Shown here in pieces: positions 1 to 8,896 of a stretch of DNA of 64,000 bases. The position numbers and the translations under genes are program-made. Where the stretch lies: the NCBI RefSeq assembly GCF_030816485.1, contig NZ_JAUSYC010000001.1, forward strand, positions 3,782,001-3,846,000, read 5' to 3'. This DNA comes from Arthrobacter sp. B1I2. Lineage in GTDB: Bacteria > Actinomycetota > Actinomycetes > Actinomycetales > Micrococcaceae. The notes beneath the pieces were generated by a model. It did not search any database. It was not told the DNA's origin and was given only the letters and a program-made list of their open reading frames with translations. Position 1 is the first letter of the stretch. Each line of letters opens with the position of its first letter.

Positions 1-528
1 GATCCGGGGCGCACCGAAGAGTCCGTCCCGGTCCAGGTCCCAGCCTGCGTCGGCCAGCAACCGCCAGCGGGCGGCGGCCATGCCGGTGAAGTTGGCCATG
101 GTTGCGCCGGTGACAAATCCGACGTCGGCCGTGGAAGGCAGGCCCAGCAGCTCCAGCACCCACTGCCCGGCGGCTTCCTCGATGGCCGCGGTGGCCGGGG
201 TTGCGTACCGGAGACAGGCGTTCTGGTCCCAGGCGCTGACCAGCCAGTCCGAGGCCAGGGCCGCAGGCAGGGTGCCGCCAATAACCCACCCGAAGAACCG
301 GCCCGAGGGCATGGCCATGAGCCCGGGCTCGGCCGCGTTGGCCAGGAAGTCGATCACATCGGCGGCCGGCATGCCCTCTTCCGGCAGCGGCCCGCCGAAG
401 ACTGCGGTGAGCTCGGTGGCGTGCCCGCTCGGTCCCACCCGGCGGTGGGGAAGGCTGGCCAGCCAGGCCTGCGAATGCCCTGCTGCGGCCGCCAATGCCG
501 CGGCATACTCGTCGTCGCCGTGTGCCAT
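1..528 (-). CDS. PLP-dependent (group II) decarboxylase, N-terminal part, cut by window edge
   Basis: The minus-strand frame opens at ATG 526-528 and stays open for 176 codons to the window edge, so the C-terminal part with the PLP-binding lysine is missing. The N-terminal region resembles aromatic-L-amino-acid/tyrosine decarboxylase family proteins: an early segment with GHATELTAVFGGPLPEEG, then SGRFFGWVIGG (position of the family HPxFFG stretch), and VGFVTGATMANFTGMAAARW, which fits the cofactor-phosphate-binding region that follows the conserved T-x-G-G-S/T-x-x-N pattern. Such enzymes decarboxylate amino acids in the cytosol; some relatives are annotated as aminotransferases. Substrate cannot be assigned. 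It lies 55 nt downstream of the TauE gene on the same strand. Confidence 0.8.
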   Translation of the reverse strand, partial: MAHGDDEYAAALAAAAGHSQAWLASLPHRRVGPSGHATELTAVFGGPLPEEGMPAADVIDFLANAAEPGLMAMPSGRFFGWVIGGTLPAALASDWLVSAWDQNACLRYATPATAAIEEAAGQWVLELLGLPSTADVGFVTGATMANFTGMAAARWRLLADAGWDLDRDGLFGAPRI

Positions 529-583
529 ACCTGCATGCTACGCCGGGCTGGACCGCGCCACGAGGACCAGTTTCCTGGATGGA

Positions 584-1378
584 TCAGGCGAAGTTTTCCT
601 GCCAGACGTCGTAGGCGAGCTTGACGATCAGGGCCGCAACAACCACAAGGAAGACAACCCGGACGAACTTGCTCCCCTGTTGCACGGCCGTGCGGGCACC
701 CAGGTAGCCGCCTGCCATGTTGGCTGCCCCAAGCAGCAGGCCGACGCCCCACAGGATGGACCCGTGCGGAAGGAAGAACAGCAGGGCCCCGGCGTTGGTG
801 GCCATGTTCACGATCTTGGCTTTGGCGCTCGCTTCCAGGAAGGCGTAACCCATGGCCGAGACCAGCGCAATGACCAGGAAGGACCCTGTCCCCGGGCCGA
901 TAAGACCGTCGTAGAAGCCGATCACCGCACCGATGAGGCACGCAACGGCATAGTGCTTGTAGCCTTCGTGGCGCAGTGCGGTGAGCTCGCCGACGCCGGG
1001 CCTAAGGGCGGTGAAAAGCGCGACGGCGACCAGCGCCACCACGATGATCGGCTTGAATACCGCGGCCGGCAGGGTGGCCGCCAGGCTCGCACCGCCGAAA
1101 CTGCCCGCCAGGGCTATCACGGCCATGGGGACGGCAGTCCGGAGGTCCGGCCCCACCCGGCGGTAGTAGGTGGCGGCACTGGTGGCGGTTCCGAAGATGG
1201 AGCCCATCTTGTTGGTGGCCAGCGCCTGGACGGGTGCGATGCCGGGAACCAGGAGCAGCGCGGGAAGCTGGATGAGTCCTCCGCCGCCCACCACCGCGTC
1301 TACCCAGCCGGCCGCGAATCCAGCCACCACAATCAGGATGATGGTGGTGAGCTGGATCGATTCGAAGCCGGAGATCAC
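584..1378 (-). CDS. TauE/SafE family sulfite exporter-like permease
   Basis: The 264-residue protein is almost entirely hydrophobic with about eight predicted membrane spans. It has the two-repeat layout of the TauE/SafE (DUF81) family, including the N-terminal [19 protein letters not shown] and the second-half [15 protein letters not shown] motifs. Family members move sulfite, sulfoacetate or related organic anions across the cytoplasmic membrane; the substrate here is unknown. The GTG start overlaps the proS stop by 4 nt (GTGA), which indicates translational coupling, so it is probably the last gene of the proS transcript. No sulfur-metabolism gene is adjacent to support a specific substrate. 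Confidence 0.88.
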   Translation of the reverse strand: MISGFESIQLTTIILIVVAGFAAGWVDAVVGGGGLIQLPALLLVPGIAPVQALATNKMGSIFGTATSAATYYRRVGPDLRTAVPMAVIALAGSFGGASLAATLPAAVFKPIIVVALVAVALFTALRPGVGELTALRHEGYKHYAVACLIGAVIGFYDGLIGPGTGSFLVIALVSAMGYAFLEASAKAKIVNMATNAGALLFFLPHGSILWGVGLLLGAANMAGGYLGARTAVQQGSKFVRVVFLVVVAALIVKLAYDVWQENFA

Positions 1379-3187
1379 CGGGTGCGGACGGCGTTGACCA
1401 CGTAGTCCACGGCCTTGTCCACTGCGACGTTCTCGGCCTCTCCGCTGCGGCGGTCCTTGATCTCCACCACGCCGTCCACCAGGCCGCGGCCCACAGCCAG
1501 GATGGTGGGAACGCCCACCAGTTCCGCGTCGCCGAATTTCACGCCCGGCGAGACCTTGGGGCGGTCGTCATAGATGACGGACAGGCCGGCCTCTTCGAGT
1601 TCTGCCGAAAGCTTTTCCGCCGTCTGGAAGATCTCGTCACCGCGGCCCACAGCCACGACGTGCACGTCGGCCGGAGCCACGGTGCGGGGCCAGACGAGGC
1701 CGCGGTCATCGTGGTTCGCCTCAGCCAGCGCGGCCACGGCGCGGGTCACTCCAACACCGTAGGAGCCCATGGTGACCACCACCTGCTTGCCGTTCTGGTC
1801 CAGAACCTTGAGGTCCAGGGCTTCGGCGTACTTGCGGCCGAGCTGGAAGATGTGCCCCATCTCGATGCCACGGGCGGTCTCCAGCGGGCCGGAGCCGTCC
1901 GGTGAGGGGTCGCCGGCACGCACTTCCGTGCACTCGATGACGCCGTCCCAGGCGAAATCGCGTCCCGCCACCAGGCCGAACACGTGCTTTGCCGGCCTCA
2001 TTGGCGCCGGTGATCCACGCGGTCCCGCTGACTACGCGCGGGTCCACCAGGTACAGCAAACTGGTTGCGCTTTCGGCGCCGAGGTGCGGCTGATCCAGGG
2101 AGAGCCCGGGGCCCAGGTAGCCCTTGACGATCAGCGGCTGCTTCTTGAGGTCCTCCTCGCCGGCCTGCTCGAGTCCGATCTCGCCCGCGACCGGCAGGAA
2201 TGCGCCGATGTTCGCCTCCACGCGCTTAAGGTCCACCGCGCGGTCGCCGGGAACGCCGATGACCACCAGCTGCCGCTCACCGGTTGGCAGCGTGACGGCG
2301 AGGACCACGTTCTTGAGCGTGTCCGCGGCAGTCCACGCGCCGCCGTCGGCCTCTGCCCGCGGGGCAATCTGGTTGGCGGCGGCAACCAGGGTGTCGATGG
2401 TGGGAGTGTCCGGGGTGTCCAGGACTTCTGCGGCCGGCGCGTTGCTGAAGTCGATCTCGTCGGGGACCACCGTGGTGACGGCCTCGACGTTGGCTGCGTA
2501 ACCCCCGGCTGAGCGGACAAAGGTGTCCTCGCCGATCTCGGTGGGGAACAGGAATTCCTCGCTCCTGGACCCGCCCATGGCACCGGCCGTGGCTGCCACC
2601 GGTACAACCTCAAGCCCCAGGCGTTCGAAGATCTTCAGGTAGGCGCCACGGTGGGCTGCGTAGCTGGCGTCCAGGCCGGCGTCGTCGACGTCGAAGGAGT
2701 AGGAGTCCTTCATGATGAACTCACGTCCGCGCAGGAGCCCTGCCCGGGGGCGGGCTTCGTCCCGGTACTTGTTCTGGATCTGGTACAGGCTCAGCGGCAG
2801 GTCCTTGTACGACGAGTACAGGTCCTTGACCAGGAGGGTGAACATCTCCTCATGCGTGGGAGCCAGCAGGTAGTCCGCACCCTTGCGGTCCTGGAGCCGG
2901 AACAGGCCTTCACCGTATTCGGTCCAGCGGTTGGTGGCCTCGTACGGCTCGCGTGGCAGCAGGGCCGGGAAGTGGACCTCCTGGGCGCCGATGGCAGCCA
3001 TTTCCTCGCGGATGATCTCCTCGACCTTGCGCAGGACGCTCAGCCCCAGCGGAAGCCAGGTGTAGATGCCGGGAGCCGCGCGGCGGATGTAGCCGGCGCG
3101 GACCAGGAGTTTGTGGCTGGCAACCTCGGCATCGACGGGGTCTTCGCGCAGCGTGCGCAGGAAAAGCTGGGACAGTCGTAGGACCAC
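1375..3187 (-). CDS. proS: Prolyl-tRNA synthetase, frameshifted as read
   Basis: Charges tRNA-Pro in the cytosol; class II synthetase of the long bacterial type with an editing insertion. Visible are motif 2 ([17 protein letters not shown]), the YbaK-like editing domain at about residues 225-400, motif 3 ([16 protein letters not shown]) and the anticodon-binding domain. I chose GTG at 3185-3187 because [16 protein letters not shown] is the usual N-terminus; an upstream TTG at 3235 is open but weak. The frame breaks near 1988-1990: the minus strand reads GGCAAAGCACGTG where GGCAAGCACGTG restores [16 protein letters not shown]. Removing one A gives about 603 residues, normal for the family. An essential gene with a one-base homopolymer change points to sequencing error rather than a pseudogene. 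Confidence 0.9.
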
Positions 3188-3581
3188 GGGTGGTATCCGT
3201 TTCTGGGGAAGTGCTGGGTCAGCAGGGCCGGACAAATCGTCTGGATACTAATCTACCGGCACACAACCTGCGGCACTGACTGGGACGGGCAGGCGGCCGG
3301 CTCGGAACGTCCGCCTAAGCCCGAACCCAGTAGAGCCACGCCCGGATAAACAAAGCCCCTGGCCCCCCAGTGAGGCTGGTCATCGCATCCGGGCGTGGCT
3401 CGAGGCCGTTATCGCCTGAGTACTGGTGAGGACCGCTGAGACCGTCCACCCCACTTCCAGCGCAGCTAGATCGAACCTATGTGATCGTGAACACGTTTGA
3501 CAAGTGTTTTTACTTTTCAACCCTGTTGACCGCCTGCATGACGCGCCTTGGCTCTAATCCACCGACGCGGACCCGCGGGTT
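3188..3581. other. Non-coding region between lipoprotein gene and proS
   Basis: About 390 nt with no credible gene. It should hold the lipoprotein gene terminator and the proS promoter and leader, both on the minus strand. The main structure is the 15-bp inverted repeat at 3333-3401. A shorter 6-bp pair (AGGCGG...CCGCCT) lies at about 3291-3316. I looked for a T-box specifier and antiterminator pattern ahead of proS and did not see one. No confident -35/-10 pair was found. Confidence 0.5.
3333..3401. repeat. Perfect 15-bp inverted repeat with 39-nt loop
   Basis: GAGCCACGCCCGGAT at 3333-3347 is the exact reverse complement of ATCCGGGCGTGGCTC at 3387-3401. The 39-nt interior (3348-3386) can form a smaller CTGG/CCAG hairpin on the minus strand. 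There is no T-tract on either side. It could be a terminator without a U-tail, part of a structured proS leader or small RNA, or a dispersed palindromic element. It sits about 146 nt upstream of the chosen proS start. Confidence 0.75.
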
Positions 3582-4355
3582 TTACTTGACCAGGGCGGCA
3601 GCGGCGTCCAGCAGTGCACCTGCCCGCCGCACGGCGTCCGCTTCGCTCTCGCCGCCGGACGCTACGGAGGTGAGTGCCACACCGTGGTGGACCACTTGCG
3701 CGGTGATCGTGGACTGCGTGCGGCCATCCGGCAACGCGCTGTCCGTACGGTAGGCGACGGCCTCGGGCAGGGCGCTCACCCCCTGCACCGGAGTAATGGT
3801 CACCGACACGTCCATGCCCGAAACAGTCATGGTCATTGAAGAGCAGTTCGCCAACTGCCCTGTCGGGTCCGCAACCCTGGCAAGGGAGCTTTGGTCCAGG
3901 CCAGCCACCAGGGACAGCGCTGTGACCGCCCCGCTGGCGGCCTCAGTGCTCATGCCCACGGCCATGGTTGCACCATCCACCGAAGGCACCGTGCTCGCCG
4001 CAGCAAGCTCCTTGCACTCCGCCGGCTGGACGTCGATGGACGCGATCATGGCCTTGGTTTGTTCAAGCGTGGCGGCAATGTCACCGGTCGGCAGGACGGA
4101 CAACCTCCGGTCGGCGGCGTCCCGCACCTGCCCCACAATGGCAGCCAACTCGCCAGCGGTGTAAGCCTTCGCGGCGGGCGTGGGGGCAGGCGTGGGGCTT
4201 GCCGTTGGGGTGGGAGCTGCCGCAGTAGTTTCGGACGCCGCAGACGCTTCGGTCGGGGAATCCGGAGCCTGTGGCGCGGCCGTTCCCCCACAGGCCGAAA
4301 CGGTAATCGCAAGAAGGGCGGCAGCCCCGAAAGCTCCCAACAAAGACGTCTTCAA
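3582..4355 (-). CDS. Secreted lipoprotein of unknown function
   Basis: About 257 residues with a lipoprotein signal peptide: a short basic start, a hydrophobic stretch, then a lipobox ITVSAC-GG, so Cys should be lipidated and the protein anchored on the outer face of the membrane. A Pro/Thr/Ala-rich linker (about residues 25-65) separates the anchor from a folded domain of about 190 residues. The domain contains two cysteines that could form a disulfide (in PAECKEL and LANCSSM). The pattern resembles the extracellular PknH-like sensor domain of actinobacterial lipoproteins, but I do not assign it firmly. The TTG start was chosen because GGGGGA lies 4 nt upstream; an alternative TTG is at 4367. 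Confidence 0.75.
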   Translation of the reverse strand: MKTSLLGAFGAAALLAITVSACGGTAAPQAPDSPTEASAASETTAAAPTPTASPTPAPTPAAKAYTAGELAAIVGQVRDAADRRLSVLPTGDIAATLEQTKAMIASIDVQPAECKELAAASTVPSVDGATMAVGMSTEAASGAVTALSLVAGLDQSSLARVADPTGQLANCSSMTMTVSGMDVSVTITPVQGVSALPEAVAYRTDSALPDGRTQSTITAQVVHHGVALTSVASGGESEADAVRRAGALLDAAAALVK

Positions 4356-4395
4356 TTTTTCCCCCAATATTCAGCTGGCCGCCGGCCGGTGCCGG

Positions 4396-5295
4396 CTAGA
4401 AAAGAACTGTAGCGAACGTCCCCACCTGGCGGAAGCCAACGCGTTCGTAGGTGGACCTGGCCCGGGTGTTGAAGCCGTTCACATAGAGGCTGGTTATCGG
4501 GGCGATTTGCTGGGCCTTTTCCACCACTGCTGACATGTAGCCGGCGCTCAGCCCCTGGCCGCGGAAAACCGGGTTCATCCAGACCCCCTGGACCTGGGTG
4601 ACATCATCGGTTACCGCCCCAAGCTCGGCTTTGAACACCACCTGGCGGGCTTCATTGAGGTGGACCAGGGAATATCCCTGCCTGATGAGGCCCTCCACCC
4701 GGCGGCTGTAGAATTCCCTGCCGCCAAGGTAGGGCGAATACCCCACCTCTTCCTCGAACATGGCGGCGCAGGCGGGAAGAATGCGGTCGAAGTCGGCGAG
4801 GTTCCCCTGGTCCAGGCCGCGATTGGGCCGGACCTGCGGCGGCCCGTCGATAACCATCAGCGGCTGGTCAGCCCGGACCTCGTGGGCATGGTGCCCCAGC
4901 ACCGCGAGCTCGGCGTTGATTGCCAGCACGGCTTCCGCCGGCCCAAAGGCAGACGCATACCGGCGCCCGGAACTGTTGGCGGCTTCCGCCACCACGGGTG
5001 CCAGGGCGGGATCGAGCTGGACCGGAACCAGGTTGGCTCCGGCCCAGCACGCACCCGTCAGGATGCCGTCGTCGAAAACTCCGATCACACCGGCACCGCC
5101 GCTGGTGGGCGCCGCCGTCCCGGTGGCCCGCAGGTGGGCCAGGATGAACACGTTGGCCACCGGGTCCTGCTGGGCGAGCAATTTCAGGACGGGAGTGTCC
5201 TGGCCGTCGAGCGTGCGGACAGAAAGCCCCGCAGGGTCTCCGGCGTCCCTACGAGACGCTAACCACGGGGCTACCCTTGACAGCATCTTCGCCAT
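4396..5295 (-). CDS. GNAT family N-acetyltransferase with N-terminal DUF4081-like domain
   Basis: A 299-residue protein. The C-terminal half is a GNAT fold with the acetyl-CoA-binding region [21 protein letters not shown] and the closing [19 protein letters not shown] typical of GNAT motif B. The N-terminal half matches the extra domain of actinobacterial GNATs that neighbour ispG; in Mycobacterium tuberculosis the gene next to gcpE/ispG (Rv2867c) is such a protein. Substrate is unknown. The ATG at 5295 is preceded by GGGGGAGG and lies inside ispG, giving a 47-nt out-of-frame overlap; ATG at 5286 is an alternative. It is very probably co-transcribed and translationally coupled with ispG. Confidence 0.85.
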   Translation of the reverse strand: MAKMLSRVAPWLASRRDAGDPAGLSVRTLDGQDTPVLKLLAQQDPVANVFILAHLRATGTAAPTSGGAGVIGVFDDGILTGACWAGANLVPVQLDPALAPVVAEAANSSGRRYASAFGPAEAVLAINAELAVLGHHAHEVRADQPLMVIDGPPQVRPNRGLDQGNLADFDRILPACAAMFEEEVGYSPYLGGREFYSRRVEGLIRQGYSLVHLNEARQVVFKAELGAVTDDVTQVQGVWMNPVFRGQGLSAGYMSAVVEKAQQIAPITSLYVNGFNTRARSTYERVGFRQVGTFATVLF

Positions 5296-6415
5296 CGGCC
5301 TCCCCCATCTCTTCCGCGATACGCATAGCCTCTTCGATCAGTGTCTCAACAATTGCGCTCTCGGGAACAGTCTTGATGACCTCGCCTCTAACGAAGATCT
5401 GGCCCTTGCCGTTGCCCGAGGCCACACCAAGATCAGCCTCGCGCGCCTCGCCTGGGCCGTTCACAACGCAGCCCATGACCGCCACGCGCAGCGGGATCTC
5501 CATCCCTTCGAGCCCGGCGGTGACCTGTTCAGCCAGAGTGTACACGTCCACCTGGGCACGGCCGCAGGAAGGGCAGGACACGATTTCCAGCTTGCGGGGC
5601 CGCAGGTTCAGTGACTGGAGGATCTGGTTGCCCACCTTGATCTCCTCCACCGGCGGCGCGGAGAGGGACACGCGGATGGTGTCGCCGATGCCCCGGGACA
5701 GGAGTGCGCCGAATGCCGTGGCGGACTTGATGGTGCCCTGGAACGCGGGCCCGGCCTCGGTGACGCCGAGGTGCAGGGGCCAGTCGCCCTTTTCGGCGAG
5801 CATTTCATACGCCGCAACCATGATCACGGGGTCGTTGTGCTTCACGGAAATCTTGAAGTCGTGGAAGCCGTGCTCCTCGAAGAGCGAGGCTTCCCAGACA
5901 GCTGATTCAACCAGCGCTTCCGGGGTGGCCTTGCCGTACTTCTTAAGGATGCCTGGCTCCAGGGAGCCGGCGTTGACGCCAATGCGAATGGAGGTGCCAT
6001 GGTCCTTCGCAGCGGCGGCGATCTCCTTGACCTGGTCATCGAACTTGCGGATGTTTCCAGGGTTCACCCGCACGGCCGCACAGCCGGCTTCGATGGCCGC
6101 GAAGACGTACTTGGGTTGGAAGTGGATGTCCGCGATGACCGGGATCTGGGACTTCCGGGCAATGATGGGCAGCGCCTCGGCATCGTCAGCGGAGGGGCAG
6201 GCGACGCGGACAATGTCGCAGCCGGACGCCGTGAGTTCGGCGATTTGCTGCAGGGTGGCGTTGATGTCCGTAGTGGGCGTGGTGGTCATGGACTGCACGC
6301 TGATGGGGAAATCAGATCCTACGCCTACCGAACCGACCTTGATCTGGCGCGTCTTGCGGCGGGGGGCAAGGACGGGCGGTGGTGCTGACGGCATTCCCAG
6401 GCTGACCGAGGTCAC
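5249..6415 (-). CDS. ispG: 4-hydroxy-3-methylbut-2-enyl diphosphate synthase (flavodoxin)
   Basis: Converts 2-C-methyl-D-erythritol 2,4-cyclodiphosphate to HMBPP, the penultimate MEP-pathway step for isoprenoid synthesis. The 388-residue protein has the TIM-barrel start ([18 protein letters not shown]), catalytic region segments such as [13 protein letters not shown], and the [4Fe-4S]-binding cysteines in SCPSCGRAQ and [11 protein letters not shown]. The GTG start at 6413-6415 was chosen for the strong AAGGAG 6 nt upstream; longer upstream extensions lack conservation. dxr, another MEP gene, lies about 4 kb upstream on the same strand, and the rip1-ispG-GNAT order matches mycobacteria apart from the genes inserted between rip1 and ispG. 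Confidence 0.97.
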   Translation of the reverse strand: MTSVSLGMPSAPPPVLAPRRKTRQIKVGSVGVGSDFPISVQSMTTTPTTDINATLQQIAELTASGCDIVRVACPSADDAEALPIIARKSQIPVIADIHFQPKYVFAAIEAGCAAVRVNPGNIRKFDDQVKEIAAAAKDHGTSIRIGVNAGSLEPGILKKYGKATPEALVESAVWEASLFEEHGFHDFKISVKHNDPVIMVAAYEMLAEKGDWPLHLGVTEAGPAFQGTIKSATAFGALLSRGIGDTIRVSLSAPPVEEIKVGNQILQSLNLRPRKLEIVSCPSCGRAQVDVYTLAEQVTAGLEGMEIPLRVAVMGCVVNGPGEAREADLGVASGNGKGQIFVRGEVIKTVPESAIVETLIEEAMRIAEEMGEADGEDAVKGSPVVSVS

Positions 6416-6449
6416 GTGGACTCCTTGAGTTGAAAGGGTAGGAAGGCTG

Positions 6450-6743
6450 CTACGCGGCGAGTCCGGCGAGCACGCCAATGATGGGAGACCATTCGGTGAT
6501 GCGTGTTCCGGCAATCACGCCGGCGGCGGCGAAAGGGTCCTGCTTGAGGATCGAGTTGAGGGCGGACTCATCCGTTGCCTTGAAGATCAGCAGGGCACCC
6601 GCGCCGTCGCCGTAGGGGCCGCTGGCAAGGAGGACACTGTCCTCCGCCAGTCCCGCGAGCCATTCGCGGTGAGCTGGCCGGGTCTCGTTGCGGCTTTCGG
6701 TGGAGTTGGCGGCATAAACGTACTCAACGGCAAAAACTGTCAT
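6450..6743 (-). CDS. YciI family protein
   Basis: A 97-residue protein with the ferredoxin-like YciI fold signature: an N-terminal beta strand [10 protein letters not shown], the R-x-x-H-R-x-W-L segment ([22 protein letters not shown]), and the DPF segment near the C-terminus ([10 protein letters not shown]). The family includes stand-alone enzymes such as a dechlorinating muconolactone dehalogenase, but most members have no known substrate. It lies 34 nt upstream of ispG in the same direction, so it may be co-transcribed. The ATG start is about 100 nt downstream of the membrane-protein gene that follows the SatD-like gene. Confidence 0.85.
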   Translation of the reverse strand: MTVFAVEYVYAANSTESRNETRPAHREWLAGLAEDSVLLASGPYGDGAGALLIFKATDESALNSILKQDPFAAAGVIAGTRITEWSPIIGVLAGLAA

Positions 6744-6843
6744 ACCGCTACCCTATCGCCATGGCCGGCTTGATACCGTACCGATCCCGCATGCAGGAAG
6801 GGGAGCCGGCGCAGGAAAAGCGCTTGGGGCAGGAAAAGGTATC

Positions 6844-7356
6844 TCACTGCAGGAAGAGGACTTTCACCGCTGCAGCCGTTCCGGCCGCCCAGAGCATGGA
6901 GGTAAGGGTCCCGATGATGAACCGCTCTGCTGCCACCGGCGTCTCCTTCAGCTCAGCGAATCTGCCCAGGCCCTTGATGGCGACGATGTAGGCGATGGCG
7001 ACGGGCTGGCCGGTAAGAATGGCGAGGCACACGCCGAGCCTTTCGAGGATTCCGATGATCGCCCCGCCCCGAAGGATGCGCTGGGTCGGCAGCGGCGGCT
7101 CAGCAGCAGAACCGGCCGACGGCGGCGCGTCTGGCGCCGCTGTCAGCTCACCGTCCACGCTTTGGGTTTCAGCTTGTTGAGAATCAACAGTGACGTCTGC
7201 CGAGGGGTCCTCCGCTGCTTTCCTGGCCTCTTCCGCAGCTTTGGCAGCGTCGGCCCTGTCGTCGATGGTCCGGGCGAGCCGGAACACCAGGGCCGTCACC
7301 GGCCAGCCGGCGAAGCCCGCCACGAGCAGGGCAACGGTGATCCAGACTGCAGTCAC
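6844..7356 (-). CDS. Membrane protein coupled to the SatD-like regulator
   Basis: A 170-residue protein with one N-terminal membrane span (about residues 4-26), an acidic Ala/Glu-rich cytosolic linker (about 30-88) and two or three further hydrophobic segments in the C-terminal 80 residues. The C-terminal stretch GGAIIGILERLGVCLAILTG followed by FAELKETPVAAERFIIGTL resembles the C-terminal membrane part of DUF3307-type proteins that often accompany SatD family genes. The GTG start overlaps the SatD-like stop by 4 nt, so the two are translationally coupled. Function is unknown; the streptococcal sat (secretion and acid tolerance) locus is the only functional link to the SatD family. Confidence 0.75.
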   Translation of the reverse strand: MTAVWITVALLVAGFAGWPVTALVFRLARTIDDRADAAKAAEEARKAAEDPSADVTVDSQQAETQSVDGELTAAPDAPPSAGSAAEPPLPTQRILRGGAIIGILERLGVCLAILTGQPVAIAYIVAIKGLGRFAELKETPVAAERFIIGTLTSMLWAAGTAAAVKVLFLQ

Positions 7357-8078
7357 GTGTCTCCTTCATTCCGGGGCGGGGCGTTTCCGGGTGGGGCTGG
7401 TTCGGGCGGGACCGCGCCCGCATTGGCAATCCGGCTTTGCGCATACTCGAGGAGCATGGCGGCTGCCGGCCTGGCTGCCCATTCTTCCTGCCACCCGGAG
7501 CGGATTACGGCACGGCTCACCGATTGCTCCGTTATTCCCAGCTCCCGTGCCACGTGTTTCTGGCTGCCGTGCTTGCCGTCGGCGGCCTGCAGGGCGCGGA
7601 GCCTGTCCACTACCCGCCACTGCGCCTGCGTGCGTTGCTGGACAAGACGCCCGATCAACCGAAGCACTGCCTGGGCGTTCGCACCGGCCATGACACCGTC
7701 CTTCGCTTGGGGCGGAATCTCCCTGCTACGGCCCACAGTGCCTGCCACCACTGACAACGGCACCTGGCCGGCGGCAGTCTTCGCCAGTTCCACGGCTTTG
7801 CGTGCGGCGACAAAACCGCTTCCGGACCCTTCGCGGGGGCTGCCTCCCGGCGCCAAGTGCACCGTGCCGATACCGATCCCGACGTACCAGTACCCGCTCC
7901 GGAGGGCATGCAGGGCCACATCCACAACTTCTTCCGGCCCTTCCAGCACACCCTGGAGTTCATCCCCTACGGAACGCTCAAAGCGCGCGGGCGTGAGGGT
8001 TCGCAGCGCAAGAATCAGATCCGGCACGCGATCAACGTCTGAAGTGCTGCCCCGCTGGTCGATGGTCAGAACGAACAT
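7353..8078 (-). CDS. SatD family protein with C-terminal helix-turn-helix
   Basis: A 241-residue protein beginning MFVLTIDQRGSTSDVDRVPD, the hallmark start of actinobacterial SatD-type proteins, followed by a conserved RSVGDELQGVLEGPEEV segment and a GIGIGTVHL segment. A helix-turn-helix follows at about residues 180-205 (HVARELGITEQSVSRAVIRS). The combination suggests a DNA-binding regulator, possibly with a nucleotide-cyclase-like N-terminal fold. The ATG at 8076-8078 was chosen because the family starts at this MFVLTID; the frame extends upstream to 8309 but without conservation, and an ATG at 8138 is possible. A perfect palindrome lies 72-94 nt upstream, which suggests autoregulation together with the coupled membrane gene. 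Confidence 0.8.
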   Translation of the reverse strand: MFVLTIDQRGSTSDVDRVPDLILALRTLTPARFERSVGDELQGVLEGPEEVVDVALHALRSGYWYVGIGIGTVHLAPGGSPREGSGSGFVAARKAVELAKTAAGQVPLSVVAGTVGRSREIPPQAKDGVMAGANAQAVLRLIGRLVQQRTQAQWRVVDRLRALQAADGKHGSQKHVARELGITEQSVSRAVIRSGWQEEWAARPAAAMLLEYAQSRIANAGAVPPEPAPPGNAPPRNEGDT

Positions 8079-8149
8079 GTCCCAACCGTATGCAGGTGAT
8101 TCGGAATAATCAACCGTCAACAGCTGATCCGCTGTCATCAGTCCAAATT

Positions 8150-8172
8150 GGCTGATATCTGGGATATCAGCC
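8150..8172. promoter_or_regulatory. Operator-like palindrome upstream of the SatD-like gene
   Basis: GGCTGATAT (8150-8158) and ATATCAGCC (8164-8172) are perfect inverted arms around a 5-nt centre. The site covers the stop codon of the upstream membrane-protein gene and lies 72 nt before the SatD-like ATG. Size and symmetry fit a dimeric HTH regulator. That the SatD-like protein binds it is inference. Confidence 0.65.
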
Positions 8173-8841
8173 TTTAGAGGATACTGAAGCGCGGTGGGAC
8201 CCACTCCACGCCATCCATCCGCCGGCCGCCGCCAGGAGCAGTGCCCCGATGGACTGCGTTGGCAGGCTGCTTCCTGTCGTAGCCAGCCCGAGGACAACGC
8301 CCAGCACATAGAACAGGATGCTGCCCGCTGCCCAGAGGGCGCCGGACCAGCGCGGTAGAACCCGGGAACGAAATACCGCGACCCCCAGCAGGACCGAACC
8401 CACGAATGCCAGCAGGAGTCCCAGCAGGAACGCTGCGGTCATAGACGCCGGAAACTCCAGCTGCATCACGTCCTCGTTTCCTTTGAGGTAGGCCCCTCCA
8501 ATAGCCGGAGTGGCAAACGTGGAGATGACGGCCGGCACCAACAGCAAAGCGGTACCGGCCGCAGCGATAGTCATGGCGGGTAACGCCAGGCGTCCTGACC
8601 GGCTGTCGGCCAGGAAACAGCCCAAAGCGAAGATCCCGAAGATGGCCAGGATGGTACCGGCCGTGGCGCCGAGCAGGTGGCTGGCCTGGTAGGAATCAGA
8701 GCTGACAAACCGTGCCCAGGCGCCGGGGTCCTTCACCTGGTCCGGTTGTGGCTCCAGCGCGCCCCATGCCGTGACGAGCCAGGCGACGGGCAGAGCCCAC
8801 AATCCGGCCCTGATCCAGAGGCCGGTACTCTGCGTGTTCAC
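8167..8841 (-). CDS. DUF4386-like polytopic membrane protein
   Basis: About 224 residues with six or seven hydrophobic segments. Layout: a first span (AGLWALPVAWLVTAWGAL), an extracytoplasmic segment with KDPGAWARFVSSDSYQASH, then five further spans. The motif SSDSYQASHLLGATAGTIL and the overall size resemble small actinobacterial membrane proteins annotated as hypothetical or DUF4386-like. No catalytic residues are recognisable. The GTG start at 8839-8841 was chosen for the purine-rich GAGAGAGGTGGG upstream; an upstream start at 8886 would also be open. The stop codon lies inside the palindrome that precedes the SatD-like gene. Confidence 0.6.
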   Translation of the reverse strand: MNTQSTGLWIRAGLWALPVAWLVTAWGALEPQPDQVKDPGAWARFVSSDSYQASHLLGATAGTILAIFGIFALGCFLADSRSGRLALPAMTIAAAGTALLLVPAVISTFATPAIGGAYLKGNEDVMQLEFPASMTAAFLLGLLLAFVGSVLLGVAVFRSRVLPRWSGALWAAGSILFYVLGVVLGLATTGSSLPTQSIGALLLAAAGGWMAWSGSHRASVSSKG

Positions 8842-8896
8842 GGTGCCCACCTCTCTCCACCGGGGCCGGCCTGCCTGCCCCTTCACGCTCCCTTAA

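Noticed and set aside
80..1405. 441-codon plus-strand frame across the decarboxylase and TauE genes
   Set aside because: The minus strand holds a PLP enzyme start and a TauE/SafE protein with family motifs.
1980..1995. Programmed ribosomal frameshift in proS
   Set aside because: No slippery heptamer with a downstream pseudoknot is apparent, and proS is not known for programmed frameshifting; a one-base error is simpler.
3188..3581. T-box riboswitch ahead of proS
   Set aside because: I found neither a conserved T-box sequence nor a specifier loop with a proline codon in the expected position.
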